DNA of 33,985 bases from an uncultured Hungatella sp. (lineage in GTDB: Bacteria; Bacillota; Clostridia; Lachnospirales; Lachnospiraceae): NCBI GenBank assembly GCA_910588325.1, contig CAJUPP010000040.1:1-33985 (forward strand), written 5' to 3'. Under the pieces are notes generated by a model, which saw only the letters and a program-made list of their open reading frames with translations, had not been told where the DNA came from and made no database searches. Each line of letters starts with the position of its first letter. The first letter of the stretch is position 1. This document shows positions 7,066-15,671 of the stretch, in pieces. A program made the translations under genes and the position numbers.

Positions 7066-9075
7066 TTACTTCTCTTCCGTCATCGCCATCATAATCTCAT
7101 TGCTCCTGGCGATAAAGCTGGTCATCCGCTCCGGAGTCAGGCTGCCATGGCTTAAGGCCGCCATATCATACAGCTGCTGACAGATTTTATTGGTCAGTTC
7201 CGCCTCTGCATTATTCAGAACATACTGCACCAGTTTATGGTTGGCATTCAACACCAGTGTCTCCCCCATGCCGCCGAACATATTGGGGTCCATGCCGGAC
7301 ATGCTGTACATCTTCATCATATCCTGCATCCTCCGGTTCTCCTCAGAAACCGTAATCATGGAAGCAACCTGGTCGTCTTTTAACTTCTCAACCTTAATCT
7401 CCAGCTTGTCATTGCCCAGAGCCTTCTTGAAGGTCTCGGTCAGCTTCTCGGAGTCTGCCTTGAAGCTCTCCGCATCCTCCTCCTTTACCGTCTCCTTAAA
7501 GGTATCGGTTACATCCGCATCGATACGCAGGAACTTAAGTCCTTCCTTCTTCTGCTCTAACTGGCTGATAAACGGACTGTCAATATTGTGGGTCAGAATC
7601 ACAGCATCCAGTCCCTCCTTGCGGAACATGTTGATATACTGGCTCTGCTCCTTCTCATCCGTCACATAGTAGATAATGTTCTCATGCTTCTCCTTGGCGC
7701 TGTCTAAGCAGTCCTGAAGCGTCAGATATTTGCCGTCCAGATTCTTGAACAGCACATACTCCTTAATCTTCTCTTCAAACTTTTCATCCTTTAGGCAACC
7801 GAACTTGATAAACGGACTGATATCGTCCCAATATTTCTCATAGTTCTCTCTGTCTGTCTTACACATGCCGGACAGCTTGTCCGCCACCTTCTTGGTAATG
7901 TAGTCGGAAATCTTCTTCACAAAACCGTCGTTCTGCAGCGCGCTTCTGGACACATTCAGCGGCAGGTCCGGACAATCGATGGCGCCCTTTAACAGCATCA
8001 AAAATTCCGGAATTACTTCTTTGATGTTATCTGCAATAAATACCTGATTGTTGTACAGCTTGATGGTTCCCTCCAGGCTGTCATACTCCATATTAATCTT
8101 TGGGAAGTACAGGATTCCCTTTAAGTTAAACGGATAATCCATGTTCAGATGAATCCAGAACAGCGGCTCCTTGTAATCCATAAATACCTTGCGGTAGAAT
8201 TCCTTGTACTCCTCCTCCGTACAGTCATTGGGATGCTTATTCCACAGAGGATTTACATCATTGAGGGTCACGGGACGTTTCAGAATCTTGTACTTTTCTT
8301 TAGCAGGAGAAACTTCCACCACTTCCTTCTCGCCGTTTTCGTTCTCCTTCTCCTCTGTCTTGGCCTCCTCCACAATGGTCTCAACAATGGTATCCTTCTC
8401 TGTCAGTTCATCCTTTTCGATAGTCTCATACTGCGGCTCTGCAGTGGCATTGTTTAAGAAAATCGGCACCGGCATAAATCCACAGTATTTCTCAATGACT
8501 TCTCTTGCCCGGTACTCATTGGAGAATTCCACACTGTCCTCATTGAGATAGAGGGTAATGGTCGTTCCCTGCTCTTCCCTGTCGCCTTCTCCCATCTCAA
8601 ACTCCGTGCCGCCTTCTGACTCCCAATGTACCGGCTTGGCATCCTTCTGATAGGACAAACTGTCGATGGTAACCTTGTCCGCAACCATGAATGCAGAATA
8701 GAAGCCCAGACCGAAATGCCCGATAATCTGCTCCTCATTGGCCTTGTCCTTATATTTGTTTAAGAAATCCTGAGCCCCGGAAAATGCAATCTGGTTAATA
8801 TACTCATCCACCTCATTCTCTGTCATACCAAGACCATTATCTGTCACGGTAATAGTCTTGTCCGTAGGATTCACCGTCACCAAAATCTTGTACTCCATAT
8901 CCTCCGGCTTCTCATATTCGCCCATCAGCTCCAGTTTTTTCAACTTGGTAATGGCGTCACAACCATTGGAAATCAACTCTCTGTAAAAAATGTCATGGTC
9001 CGAATACAGCCACTTCTTAATAACCGGAAAAATGTTCTCACTGCTTATGGATAAACTTCCTGTCCTTGTAGCCAT
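7066..9075 (-). CDS. htpG: Molecular chaperone HtpG (bacterial Hsp90)
   Basis: A 669-residue Hsp90. The N-terminal GHKL ATPase shows RELISNGCDA (Glu33, Asn37, Asp40), DNGLGM and GHFGLGFYSAF; the middle domain carries PLFWIHLNMDYPFNLKGILYFP and the catalytic-arginine region LPLNVSRSALQ. The C-terminal dimerisation domain follows. The protein is longer than the roughly 620-residue E. coli form because of an acidic Glu/Lys linker near residues 225-255. It is an ATP-driven cytosolic chaperone for late-stage client folding and stress. The ATG has AAAGGAG upstream. A consensus sigma-A promoter and a CIRCE site lie in the leader region, so HrcA control is indicated. Confidence 0.97.
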   Translation of the reverse strand: MATRTGSLSISSENIFPVIKKWLYSDHDIFYRELISNGCDAITKLKKLELMGEYEKPEDMEYKILVTVNPTDKTITVTDNGLGMTENEVDEYINQIAFSGAQDFLNKYKDKANEEQIIGHFGLGFYSAFMVADKVTIDSLSYQKDAKPVHWESEGGTEFEMGEGDREEQGTTITLYLNEDSVEFSNEYRAREVIEKYCGFMPVPIFLNNATAEPQYETIEKDELTEKDTIVETIVEEAKTEEKENENGEKEVVEVSPAKEKYKILKRPVTLNDVNPLWNKHPNDCTEEEYKEFYRKVFMDYKEPLFWIHLNMDYPFNLKGILYFPKINMEYDSLEGTIKLYNNQVFIADNIKEVIPEFLMLLKGAIDCPDLPLNVSRSALQNDGFVKKISDYITKKVADKLSGMCKTDRENYEKYWDDISPFIKFGCLKDEKFEEKIKEYVLFKNLDGKYLTLQDCLDSAKEKHENIIYYVTDEKEQSQYINMFRKEGLDAVILTHNIDSPFISQLEQKKEGLKFLRIDADVTDTFKETVKEEDAESFKADSEKLTETFKKALGNDKLEIKVEKLKDDQVASMITVSEENRRMQDMMKMYSMSGMDPNMFGGMGETLVLNANHKLVQYVLNNAEAELTNKICQQLYDMAALSHGSLTPERMTSFIARSNEIMMAMTEEK

Positions 9076-9154
9076 AGGTAAACTCTCCTTTTCTTTCTCT
9101 CTTTTTATAATTTCAGACTGTTTTTAAAACCGCCTGTTATATCTGCTAAAATGT

Positions 9155-9183
9155 ATTCTAGTACGATTAGAACAAATTGTCAA
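9155..9183 (-). promoter_or_regulatory. Sigma-A promoter for htpG
   Basis: On the minus strand TTGACA (9183-9178) and TAGAAT (9160-9155) are separated by exactly 17 bp. The predicted start near 9148 gives a leader of about 70 nt. The -35 box lies 7 bp downstream of the CIRCE site. Confidence 0.8.
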
Positions 9184-9190
9184 CAAAAAT

Positions 9191-9217
9191 TTAGCACTCA
9201 TTTAAAATGAGTGCTAG
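9191..9217. promoter_or_regulatory. CIRCE operator (HrcA site)
   Basis: TTAGCACTC (9191-9199), a 9-nt spacer and GAGTGCTAG (9209-9217) match the CIRCE consensus TTAGCACTC-N9-GAGTGCTAA at every position but the last. CIRCE is bound by the heat-shock repressor HrcA. Here it lies directly upstream of the htpG -35 box. A weaker -10-like TATACC (9230-9225 on the minus strand) would place CIRCE at the start of a second transcript. Confidence 0.93.
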
Positions 9218-9247
9218 CAATCTGGGTATACTAACAGCCCAAACAGC

Positions 9248-9290
9248 AATGTCATCTAGTTAACGCTTGAAATTTTGAGATAACGTAGCC
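9248..9290. repeat. Solo left end of the palindromic repeat (copy 3)
   Basis: AATGTCATCTAGTTAA at 9249-9264, followed by a diverged but alignable TTTTGAGATAACGTAGCC, matches the left end of the complete element at 25313-25353 for about 40 bp and then stops. The palindromic core and right end are absent. It sits between the end of the MacB-like gene and the htpG CIRCE site, so it is either an ancient decayed copy or a recombination scar. Confidence 0.7.
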
Positions 9291-9306
9291 GTCTGAACTA
9301 TTACAT

Positions 9307-9894
9307 TTATCTCCCCAGCAATCCTTCCACCTTCTCCTTTGCCCCCATTCTCCCTTTCACCTCCACTGCCATCTGCTCCACGTTCCCATCCTTCACAGGA
9401 ATCATAAGGACATCCCCGTCTTTTTCTATCACCCCTGCCACCGTCATCTTCCTTCTGTCTATCTTTATCCATTGCCCTGCTGCATCCACATTTCCGAACA
9501 GCTGTCTTGCCAGTCCCTCACTTAAAACACAGTAATCCTCTTCCACCGCCAGCCCATATCGGCCGGACAGGATATCAGCCTTTTCCACCAGTTCCATAGA
9601 ACCGTACACGCAGATAACCTGGGCTGTCTGCCTTCTGCCCGTACTCACAGCGGACACCATTTTCTGGCTTTCAATCCTCCAGCCGGCTATCCGGAGAATC
9701 CCCAGATTTCCGTCCTTCTCCCGTTCCTCTATGCGTTTTATCATATCCACGTCGATTTCCCGCCCTCTTAAGTCTGTGCAAATGCAGCAGGGCATAGAAA
9801 CCATCCAATACCAGACAGCTGCGCTTCCAATCCCCAGGATTCCCACTCCCAATATTGCTGCCAAAATCCATCCGGCTATCCTTCGTCCCACCAC
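9307..9894 (-). CDS. Single-TM protein resembling only the MacB extracytoplasmic core domain
   Basis: A 195-residue protein starting at a GTG (9894) with AAGGAG 8 nt upstream, 31 bp after the adaptor gene. Residues 8-31 form one hydrophobic anchor; the rest is predicted outside the membrane. The stretch VLSEGLARQLFG followed by AGQWIKIDRRKMTVAGVIEK is the typical pattern of the periplasmic core domain of MacB/FtsX-type permeases. Those proteins are about 400 residues and continue into three more membrane helices; here the chain ends after the core domain, so it cannot form the usual permease. The adjacent HlyD-type adaptor is the classic partner of MacB-type transporters, which supports the assignment. 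It may be a docking or sensing subunit, or a reduced permease. Confidence 0.7.
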   Translation of the reverse strand: MVGRRIAGWILAAILGVGILGIGSAAVWYWMVSMPCCICTDLRGREIDVDMIKRIEEREKDGNLGILRIAGWRIESQKMVSAVSTGRRQTAQVICVYGSMELVEKADILSGRYGLAVEEDYCVLSEGLARQLFGNVDAAGQWIKIDRRKMTVAGVIEKDGDVLMIPVKDGNVEQMAVEVKGRMGAKEKVEGLLGR

Positions 9895-9925
9895 ATTCCC
9901 TGCTCCTTTTCCAGTACTCTCTCTT

Positions 9926-11611
9926 TCAGGATACCGGCCTCACCCGGTCTCCCTCCCCAATGCTTTTGTCCTCCCCTGTAATCACCGCATCATTCTCAAA
10001 AATAGAGCCTTCCACTGCCGCCTCATGGCTCCCCTGTAGAATAAGCTGTACATTCACTCTCTCTGCCCGAAACTCTTCCCCAAGAATGGAACTCCTGGTC
10101 CTTGCCACCAGGCAGTAATATCCCATCATATCCTTTCTAAGCCCGGAAAGCGGAATCACCTTTGTAAAAATATCCGACTGTCTGGTGCAGGTATAACTGG
10201 TTACGGTTCCCAGAGCCAATTCCATTCCTCCCAAATCGGCCTGAAACACCCCTTCTGTATCTCCCAGCAGATTCATGCGGTCTATCACTGCCTCTTTCCT
10301 CCTGGTTGTTCCGGGAATGGTTATCTCAATGGTATCCCCTTTGGTAAGTTCCTGCTCTTCTTTCACAAATGTCCCTTCAAACTGGCTGTTCCCAACAGCC
10401 AGAGACACCAGTTCCTCCCCTGTAGCTGTCTTCCCGGCAGTAATCTCCAAATCCGTCACAACACCTGCCTCTCGGGCCGTTACCTGCCCGCCTTTTCCTA
10501 TGAGTTCTTCCAGTCGGCTCAATTCCCTTTCCTTAATCTTTTTATCCAGCTCCAGCCCGTTTATTGTCAGCTGGGACATTCTGTTCTTTTGTTCCTGCGA
10601 CAACCTGGCCGCATTGTCCTGCTTCTGAGCCGCAGCCATCTGCCACTGGGCCTGCTCCACTGCTTTCCTTAAATTTTCCATATTCTTTCTGGCGGCATCA
10701 AGCTTCTCTTCCTCCTGTTTTACAGCCGCTTGATAGCTCTCCTCTCTGGCCTCCTGTGCCGTAGTCAAACCGGACTGAATCCGATCTTCCTGGTCATTGG
10801 CAAATTCCAGCTGAGAGCGGGCAGCATCAATCTGATTCTCCCAGGAACTCTCTATATCCTCCAAATCTTCCTCTGCCCTCTTAAGCTGTTTTTCCAGCTT
10901 CTTAAGCGCTGCTTCATCACCGTCTGTCACCATACCAATCTCTTCCTCAATATCCTCAATCTTCCTCTGGGCTGCCCGCACTTCCCTGTCTCTGTTGTCT
11001 TTCATGGTATCCAGATTATTTTTAGCAGATTCCCAATCCCTCTCCTGCTGCATCCACAATTCCTCTTCTGTCAGATTCCTATTATCATAATAGTCCTCTT
11101 CCAGCTGTTCCATTGCCTCATTATAATCTGCCACAGACTCTTCAAATTCCATCTGCCCTTCTTCCAGTTCTCTCTGGGCCAGGCTTAATTCCCACTGTGC
11201 CGCCTCTGCCTGTGTCATCTGATCATAGCTTTCCTGAGAAATCTGTTCCTTTTCCAGAGACAATGCAAGCTGCCGGATCTCCTGTATCAGCTCATCTTTT
11301 TTCTCTGCCATGGCCTCCATGTCATACCGAAACAGAACATCTCCTTCCTGTACTTCACTTCCTAAAGTCACATCAACCTGTCCGATACGCATTCCGCCCA
11401 TAACCGTCTGATACGTTTTATCTCTCACCTTCACGGTTCCGGTTCCCTCTATGATTGTCTCCACCGACTTTCGCTTGGCCGTGGTAGTCCGGACCTTGGG
11501 GATGGTAATGCTGTCATACACTCTGGATACTATGGTACATACAATCATAAATAGAAAAAATCCCACTAAAATCCATCGTTTCGTCGGTATTATTCTGCGT
11601 TCTTTCTTCAT
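9926..11611 (-). CDS. HlyD/MacA-type membrane-fusion adaptor with long coiled coil
   Basis: A 561-residue protein starting at 11611, where ATGA overlaps the stop of the upstream permease. Residues 12-32 form the membrane anchor, 45-100 a first lipoyl half (IEGTGTVKVRD through EVQEGDVLF), about 100-374 a very long Glu/Lys/Gln-rich coiled-coil hairpin, then the second lipoyl half (AREAGVVTDLEITAGKTATGEEL) and a beta-barrel. This is the adaptor layout of MacA/HlyD exporters; in Gram-positives such proteins pair with FtsX/MacB-like ABC permeases. Its operon instead contains sugar-type import permeases and a lone MacB core-domain protein, with no ATPase. The coiled coil of about 270 residues is long for the family. 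Confidence 0.88.
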   Translation of the reverse strand: MKKERRIIPTKRWILVGFFLFMIVCTIVSRVYDSITIPKVRTTTAKRKSVETIIEGTGTVKVRDKTYQTVMGGMRIGQVDVTLGSEVQEGDVLFRYDMEAMAEKKDELIQEIRQLALSLEKEQISQESYDQMTQAEAAQWELSLAQRELEEGQMEFEESVADYNEAMEQLEEDYYDNRNLTEEELWMQQERDWESAKNNLDTMKDNRDREVRAAQRKIEDIEEEIGMVTDGDEAALKKLEKQLKRAEEDLEDIESSWENQIDAARSQLEFANDQEDRIQSGLTTAQEAREESYQAAVKQEEEKLDAARKNMENLRKAVEQAQWQMAAAQKQDNAARLSQEQKNRMSQLTINGLELDKKIKERELSRLEELIGKGGQVTAREAGVVTDLEITAGKTATGEELVSLAVGNSQFEGTFVKEEQELTKGDTIEITIPGTTRRKEAVIDRMNLLGDTEGVFQADLGGMELALGTVTSYTCTRQSDIFTKVIPLSGLRKDMMGYYCLVARTRSSILGEEFRAERVNVQLILQGSHEAAVEGSIFENDAVITGEDKSIGEGDRVRPVS

Positions 11612-12453
11612 TGCTTCACCCCGGATGCCGCCACTCCCTGTTCCAGTTCCTCCTGACAGTTTAAATAAATCAGCGCAGGCAGCAGGCACGTAATCAAAGC
11701 CGCTGCAAACGCCACTGAAGCCTTATCCTCTGCAATACTTGGCAGATACAGAGACAGCGGCCACAAGGTCTTATCTTTCAGGTAAGTAATGGGCTGTTCC
11801 AGTGTATTCCACCCTTCCACAAAGCTTAACATCAGGGAAGTCACAATCGCCGGATAGCCTAAAGGGAGCCCCACATGAAAAAAGGTATATAATTCCCCCG
11901 CCCCATCAAGATAAGCCGCCTCCATCAGGACACCTGGAATCGTCTCAAATGTTTTTGCCATAATGAATACAGGCAGAGCGGACCAAATTCCAGGCAAAAT
12001 CAGTGCCAGATGAGAGTCAAGAAGTCCAATTCGGTCAAGAACCAGATAATTAGACACCTGGGTCACCTGAAACGGCAGAACCATCAAAATCACATAAAGC
12101 CCGAACAGTATCTCTTTCCCCTTAAACCGGAACTTTGCAAACGCCCATGCCGCCGGTGCCGCCACCACAAGCTGTCCCGCCAGTACAGGCAGCACCTGAA
12201 TACAGGAATTCCAAAACATTATAAAAAATCCGGGGGAACGAATCAGAAGTTCTATAAAGGCTTCCAATGACGGATAGGACGGAAATAAAACTGCCCTCAC
12301 CCGGTCTCTGCCCAGTCCCAGGGGAGTAAGATACCGCCAGTACAGCTCATCCTCAGGCATCAGAGATGCGGCTGCCATCAGAAGAAGGGGAATCCAGACC
12401 AGAAGACAAGCCGTTGTCAAAACTGCCAAAGCCACTCCATTCCTCTTTTTCAT
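11608..12453 (-). CDS. Carbohydrate-type ABC permease, MalG-like
   Basis: A 281-residue inner-membrane permease of the MalG class (binding-protein-dependent type I importer). The start at 12453 is chosen because AAGGAGG lies 5 nt upstream and the codon overlaps the stop of the MalF-like gene as ATGA; the longer frame has a low-complexity leader of no value. The cytoplasmic EAA loop is clear: MEAAYLDGAGELYTFFHVGLP, the docking helix for a MalK/MsmX-type ATPase. About six membrane segments are visible. No ATPase gene is nearby, so a shared multitask ATPase must be assumed if it transports. Its own end overlaps the adaptor gene by 4 bp. Confidence 0.9.
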   Translation of the reverse strand: MKKRNGVALAVLTTACLLVWIPLLLMAAASLMPEDELYWRYLTPLGLGRDRVRAVLFPSYPSLEAFIELLIRSPGFFIMFWNSCIQVLPVLAGQLVVAAPAAWAFAKFRFKGKEILFGLYVILMVLPFQVTQVSNYLVLDRIGLLDSHLALILPGIWSALPVFIMAKTFETIPGVLMEAAYLDGAGELYTFFHVGLPLGYPAIVTSLMLSFVEGWNTLEQPITYLKDKTLWPLSLYLPSIAEDKASVAFAAALITCLLPALIYLNCQEELEQGVAASGVKQ

Positions 12454-13328
12454 TTCTTCCTCCTTATTCCCCATACTACCCCTGCGGGTATTACAATGAT
12501 TCCTGTCATCATCACCGCCGCCGCCGTCATTTTCTGAATATCCAGACTGAGAAACCAATGGGCAAACAGATGAGGAATCAGATATATGGAAGAATCCGGG
12601 TAAGACCCCGCCAAAAGATAAGCTTCCCTGTATACCCGAAAAGAATTGACAACAGACAAAATCCCCACCATTCCAAAGGTTCCTTTCAGACCGGGAATCG
12701 TAATATACCAGAATCTGGCGGCTGCGCCGGCTCCATCAATCTTAGCCGCCTCGTACTGCTCCCCCGGAATCCCCTGAAGCCCTGCCAGCCACAGTATCAT
12801 GTCATATCCCATATGTTTCCACAGATATGTAATGATCAATACCGGAAACGCATACCCGGAAAATGCCCAGTCAACGTCCCAGAGGGTTCCTGTAATCCGG
12901 GATAACATCTGATTCATCACTCCGTCCCGGCACAGTATAATCTTCCACACCAGCACCAGGCTGGCGGCAGGAACTGCCATGGGAAGCACCAGCACTGTCC
13001 GGCAGTTTTTTATCACCCCATTGTTCCTGTGTTTCTCTGCTTCTCCTGATATGAGAAGCGCCAGCCCCAGAGAAATCGTCATCAGAAGCGGAATGCACAG
13101 TATCAAAAATCTCATGGTATTTCCTGCTGCCAGCTGAAATGCCGAATTTTCCAAAACCGCCCGGTAATTCCCAATTCCCGTAAATCTGGTTCCCATGGTA
13201 TCCGTAAAGGACCTTTTCACAACATCCAGAAACGGAAAACCCATAAACACCGTCACGCCGCCGAGGCTGGGGGCCAGAAACAGCCAGGGAACCAGCTTCT
13301 TTTTCAGTTTCCCATCCTGCATGTTCAC
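12450..13328 (-). CDS. Carbohydrate-type ABC permease, MalF-like
   Basis: A 292-residue permease of the MalF/UgpA class. It starts at GTG (13328) with GGAG 8 nt upstream, 5 bp after the binding-protein gene; an ATG two codons later is farther from that site. The N-terminal segment VPWLFLAPSLGGVTVF is typical of the family, and the EAA loop YEAAKIDGAGAAARFWYITIP is intact. Roughly six membrane segments. It should form a heterodimer with the MalG-like protein encoded immediately downstream and receive substrate from the preceding lipoprotein. Substrate unknown; the family takes up oligosaccharides, glycerol phosphate derivatives and similar solutes. Confidence 0.9.
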   Translation of the reverse strand: MNMQDGKLKKKLVPWLFLAPSLGGVTVFMGFPFLDVVKRSFTDTMGTRFTGIGNYRAVLENSAFQLAAGNTMRFLILCIPLLMTISLGLALLISGEAEKHRNNGVIKNCRTVLVLPMAVPAASLVLVWKIILCRDGVMNQMLSRITGTLWDVDWAFSGYAFPVLIITYLWKHMGYDMILWLAGLQGIPGEQYEAAKIDGAGAAARFWYITIPGLKGTFGMVGILSVVNSFRVYREAYLLAGSYPDSSIYLIPHLFAHWFLSLDIQKMTAAAVMMTGIIVIPAGVVWGIRRKK

Positions 13329-13333
13329 AGCCG

Positions 13334-15625
13334 CTACTCCGCTAAATAGATCGACATGGTTCTTAAGATTTTGTCCGCTGCCTGCTGGGCACTTTCCTTC
13401 CCGTCAAAGTAATCCCTGGATCCGTCTTCCACCATCTGCATAACCGTCTGGTCAATCCGTATTGGAACCGCCAGACCATCTGCCATTGCAGCGATCTCCT
13501 CTCTTACTTCGCTGGAAGGATACTCTGCAGAAATATGATAGTCTCCGATACCGCTGCCCATTGAAAAGCCCTCTTTATCCATTTCTATCAGAACAGTCAT
13601 CGCCTTTTTATGTACCGGGAATCCGTCATAAAACTCTTCCTTCTGTACATCAAAAGACAGAAGACAGCGTATAAATTCCTTTGCCAGCTCCTCATTGGCA
13701 GTGGAATGATTGACTGCCGCCAGCGTAGAAGGCAGATACAAATCTTCCGCCGGAACTATCAGCGTTCCCGGATGCAGCCTTCTCACCTCCACCGGAATAC
13801 CCAGACCGCCGAAGGAATCCGCCTCTGTCATTGCACTGTCAGCCCTTCCGGCATCATAGTTGATGGAATTGTCTATGATTCCATTTTCCTTTACATAATT
13901 GCTGGTCCATTTTTCCTCCATTTCCTGTTCGGAAAATATAGTCTTGGCTCCATTTGCATCTCCCAGGGTTTTCACCGTCTCCAGATATCGGATCAACAAC
14001 TCCCTGTCTGCCAGTCCTTCTTCGCCTGCAAACAACTCCTTATATCGAAGATTTGCCGTCAATCTCAGAAGGTTTCCATAATTTTCCACCGGAACCAGCG
14101 GTCTTTCTCCCTGATATTCTGCCATGCTTTCCAGACTGGAGTATGCTTTCAGTGTCCCCTCCTCCCCTATGAGCAGGGGGAAGGAAAATCTGGCCGGCAC
14201 CTGATAGAACGTTCCGTCGCTTTCCTTCAATCCGTCTATAAGACGGTTATACATATCGCCTGAGCTTTCAATCTCTTCCACCAGACCACTTAAATCCATC
14301 AAAACCCCTTTCTCTATATAAGATTTTGCCGGAAGTCCGTCCAGAATCAGAACATCCGCACCTTTTCCGCTTAACAGCTCCGTATTCAGCCCCTGAATGA
14401 TTTCCTCCGTAACACTGCCGCCGTCTTCTACGGCTGTCCGCACCTCCACCCTTACTTCCGGATGCTCACTCTGAAATTGGGAAGCCGCCTGTCTTACTGT
14501 GGAATTATCCTTTAAACTATATACGGTCAGACTGGAAGGAGGCACAGCTGCCATGTCCGGATCATACTCATAATGAAACAGCAGAATCCCCTTTCCGGCA
14601 TCACCGCTGCTGAAAAGTCCATAATAATCCTGATTGTCTCCCTCCAGAAAACCAGTCATATACATGCTGCGCATTCCCATATGGTTTAAGCTTCCGTCAA
14701 TAAGAACCTCCCACATGCTTCCGCCTTTATTTATATGGGACAATCCTGTTTCGGTAGCCATATAGATTCCGCCTGCCCCGTCTCCAAACAGCTCCGCAGA
14801 ATCCCTGACTCCGTCAATCTCATCACAGGCAATGGACTCTGTCACCTTTGCGCTGTTCAAATCATATCGGACAACCTGATCGTCTAAAACAGTCACAAAC
14901 TCACTGCCCTCACTGAATCCTCTGGCATCGCTGGTGGTTCCGGAAAAATCCTTTGCCATAGAAAACATCCGTTTTCCGGAAGCATCATACAGATATGCCT
15001 CACTGTATGCATAAACCAGGATTTTTCCATCCTCCAAAACCTGAAATTTGGGGGGCAGCAATCCGTAATCCCTTCCTTCCTCCGGTTCAAACACACCTTC
15101 TAACTGCTCTGTCAGCTTTCCATCCTCTTCCAGTTTAAACAGGTGATATCTGTAATCCGAATCCGTACCTCCCAGATAGTATGCTTTGTCCATTCCCCAG
15201 GTGATATACATCAGGTCAATCCCCTTTTCCTTTAAAGCATCGTTTCCGGCCCAGGCTTCATCCCTCTCCCACACTCCGTCCTGATATATGTAACGGAATG
15301 TGTCTGATATGGCTTCCGAATAATAATCTCCCTCTTTTGTGTACAGCTCCAGATTTCCGCTCTCGCCTCTGAAAAAGCCGCACTTCATATGATTCTCTAT
15401 CTCCTCCGGCAGTTCTATCTCCGTCTCACTGTAGCGTCCCATGGCTTTTGACTCCTCCGGCTCCTGAGCCGACATCGTCGTATCTCTTCCCGGCCTGCTT
15501 TCCCTTTCCTGAACCGCAGTCCCTTTTATGCTTCCTGTCTCCTTTTTCTGACAGCCGCTAAGGCTTCCAAGAAGCAGCCCCGCCATCAGCATCCATGCCA
15601 CCTTTTTTCTGTATATTTTTATCAT
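13334..15625 (-). CDS. Lipoprotein extracellular solute-binding protein with large extra N-terminal domain
   Basis: A 763-residue lipoprotein. The start at 15625 has AAAGGAGG 5 nt upstream. The signal peptide ends in the lipobox LSGC. Residues about 60-365 form an extra domain rich in short strands with recurring Asp/Gly/Tyr turns (for example YITWGMDKAYYLGG), which looks like a beta-propeller or similar repeat fold. Residues about 370-763 match family-1 solute-binding proteins: LTVYSLKDNSTVRQAASQFQ, then VEVRTAVEDG, ADVLILDGLPAKSYIEKGVLMDL, and a C-terminal hinge part. Ordinary members are about 400-450 residues, so this is nearly double. It heads the operon with two permeases, the adaptor and the MacB-like protein, and faces a divergent two-component system that may respond to it. 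Confidence 0.88.
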   Translation of the reverse strand: MIKIYRKKVAWMLMAGLLLGSLSGCQKKETGSIKGTAVQERESRPGRDTTMSAQEPEESKAMGRYSETEIELPEEIENHMKCGFFRGESGNLELYTKEGDYYSEAISDTFRYIYQDGVWERDEAWAGNDALKEKGIDLMYITWGMDKAYYLGGTDSDYRYHLFKLEEDGKLTEQLEGVFEPEEGRDYGLLPPKFQVLEDGKILVYAYSEAYLYDASGKRMFSMAKDFSGTTSDARGFSEGSEFVTVLDDQVVRYDLNSAKVTESIACDEIDGVRDSAELFGDGAGGIYMATETGLSHINKGGSMWEVLIDGSLNHMGMRSMYMTGFLEGDNQDYYGLFSSGDAGKGILLFHYEYDPDMAAVPPSSLTVYSLKDNSTVRQAASQFQSEHPEVRVEVRTAVEDGGSVTEEIIQGLNTELLSGKGADVLILDGLPAKSYIEKGVLMDLSGLVEEIESSGDMYNRLIDGLKESDGTFYQVPARFSFPLLIGEEGTLKAYSSLESMAEYQGERPLVPVENYGNLLRLTANLRYKELFAGEEGLADRELLIRYLETVKTLGDANGAKTIFSEQEMEEKWTSNYVKENGIIDNSINYDAGRADSAMTEADSFGGLGIPVEVRRLHPGTLIVPAEDLYLPSTLAAVNHSTANEELAKEFIRCLLSFDVQKEEFYDGFPVHKKAMTVLIEMDKEGFSMGSGIGDYHISAEYPSSEVREEIAAMADGLAVPIRIDQTVMQMVEDGSRDYFDGKESAQQAADKILRTMSIYLAE

Positions 15626-15671
15626 AATGGCCTCCTTTCCCTTTCTGAGAAGATTGTTATCTCTTTTCACC

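Noticed and set aside
7190..7669. Long plus-strand frame antisense to htpG
   Set aside because: It has no ribosome site and resembles nothing; it is explained by codon bias of the well-supported htpG frame on the other strand. The same applies to the other antisense frames in the ABC, adaptor and lacZ genes.
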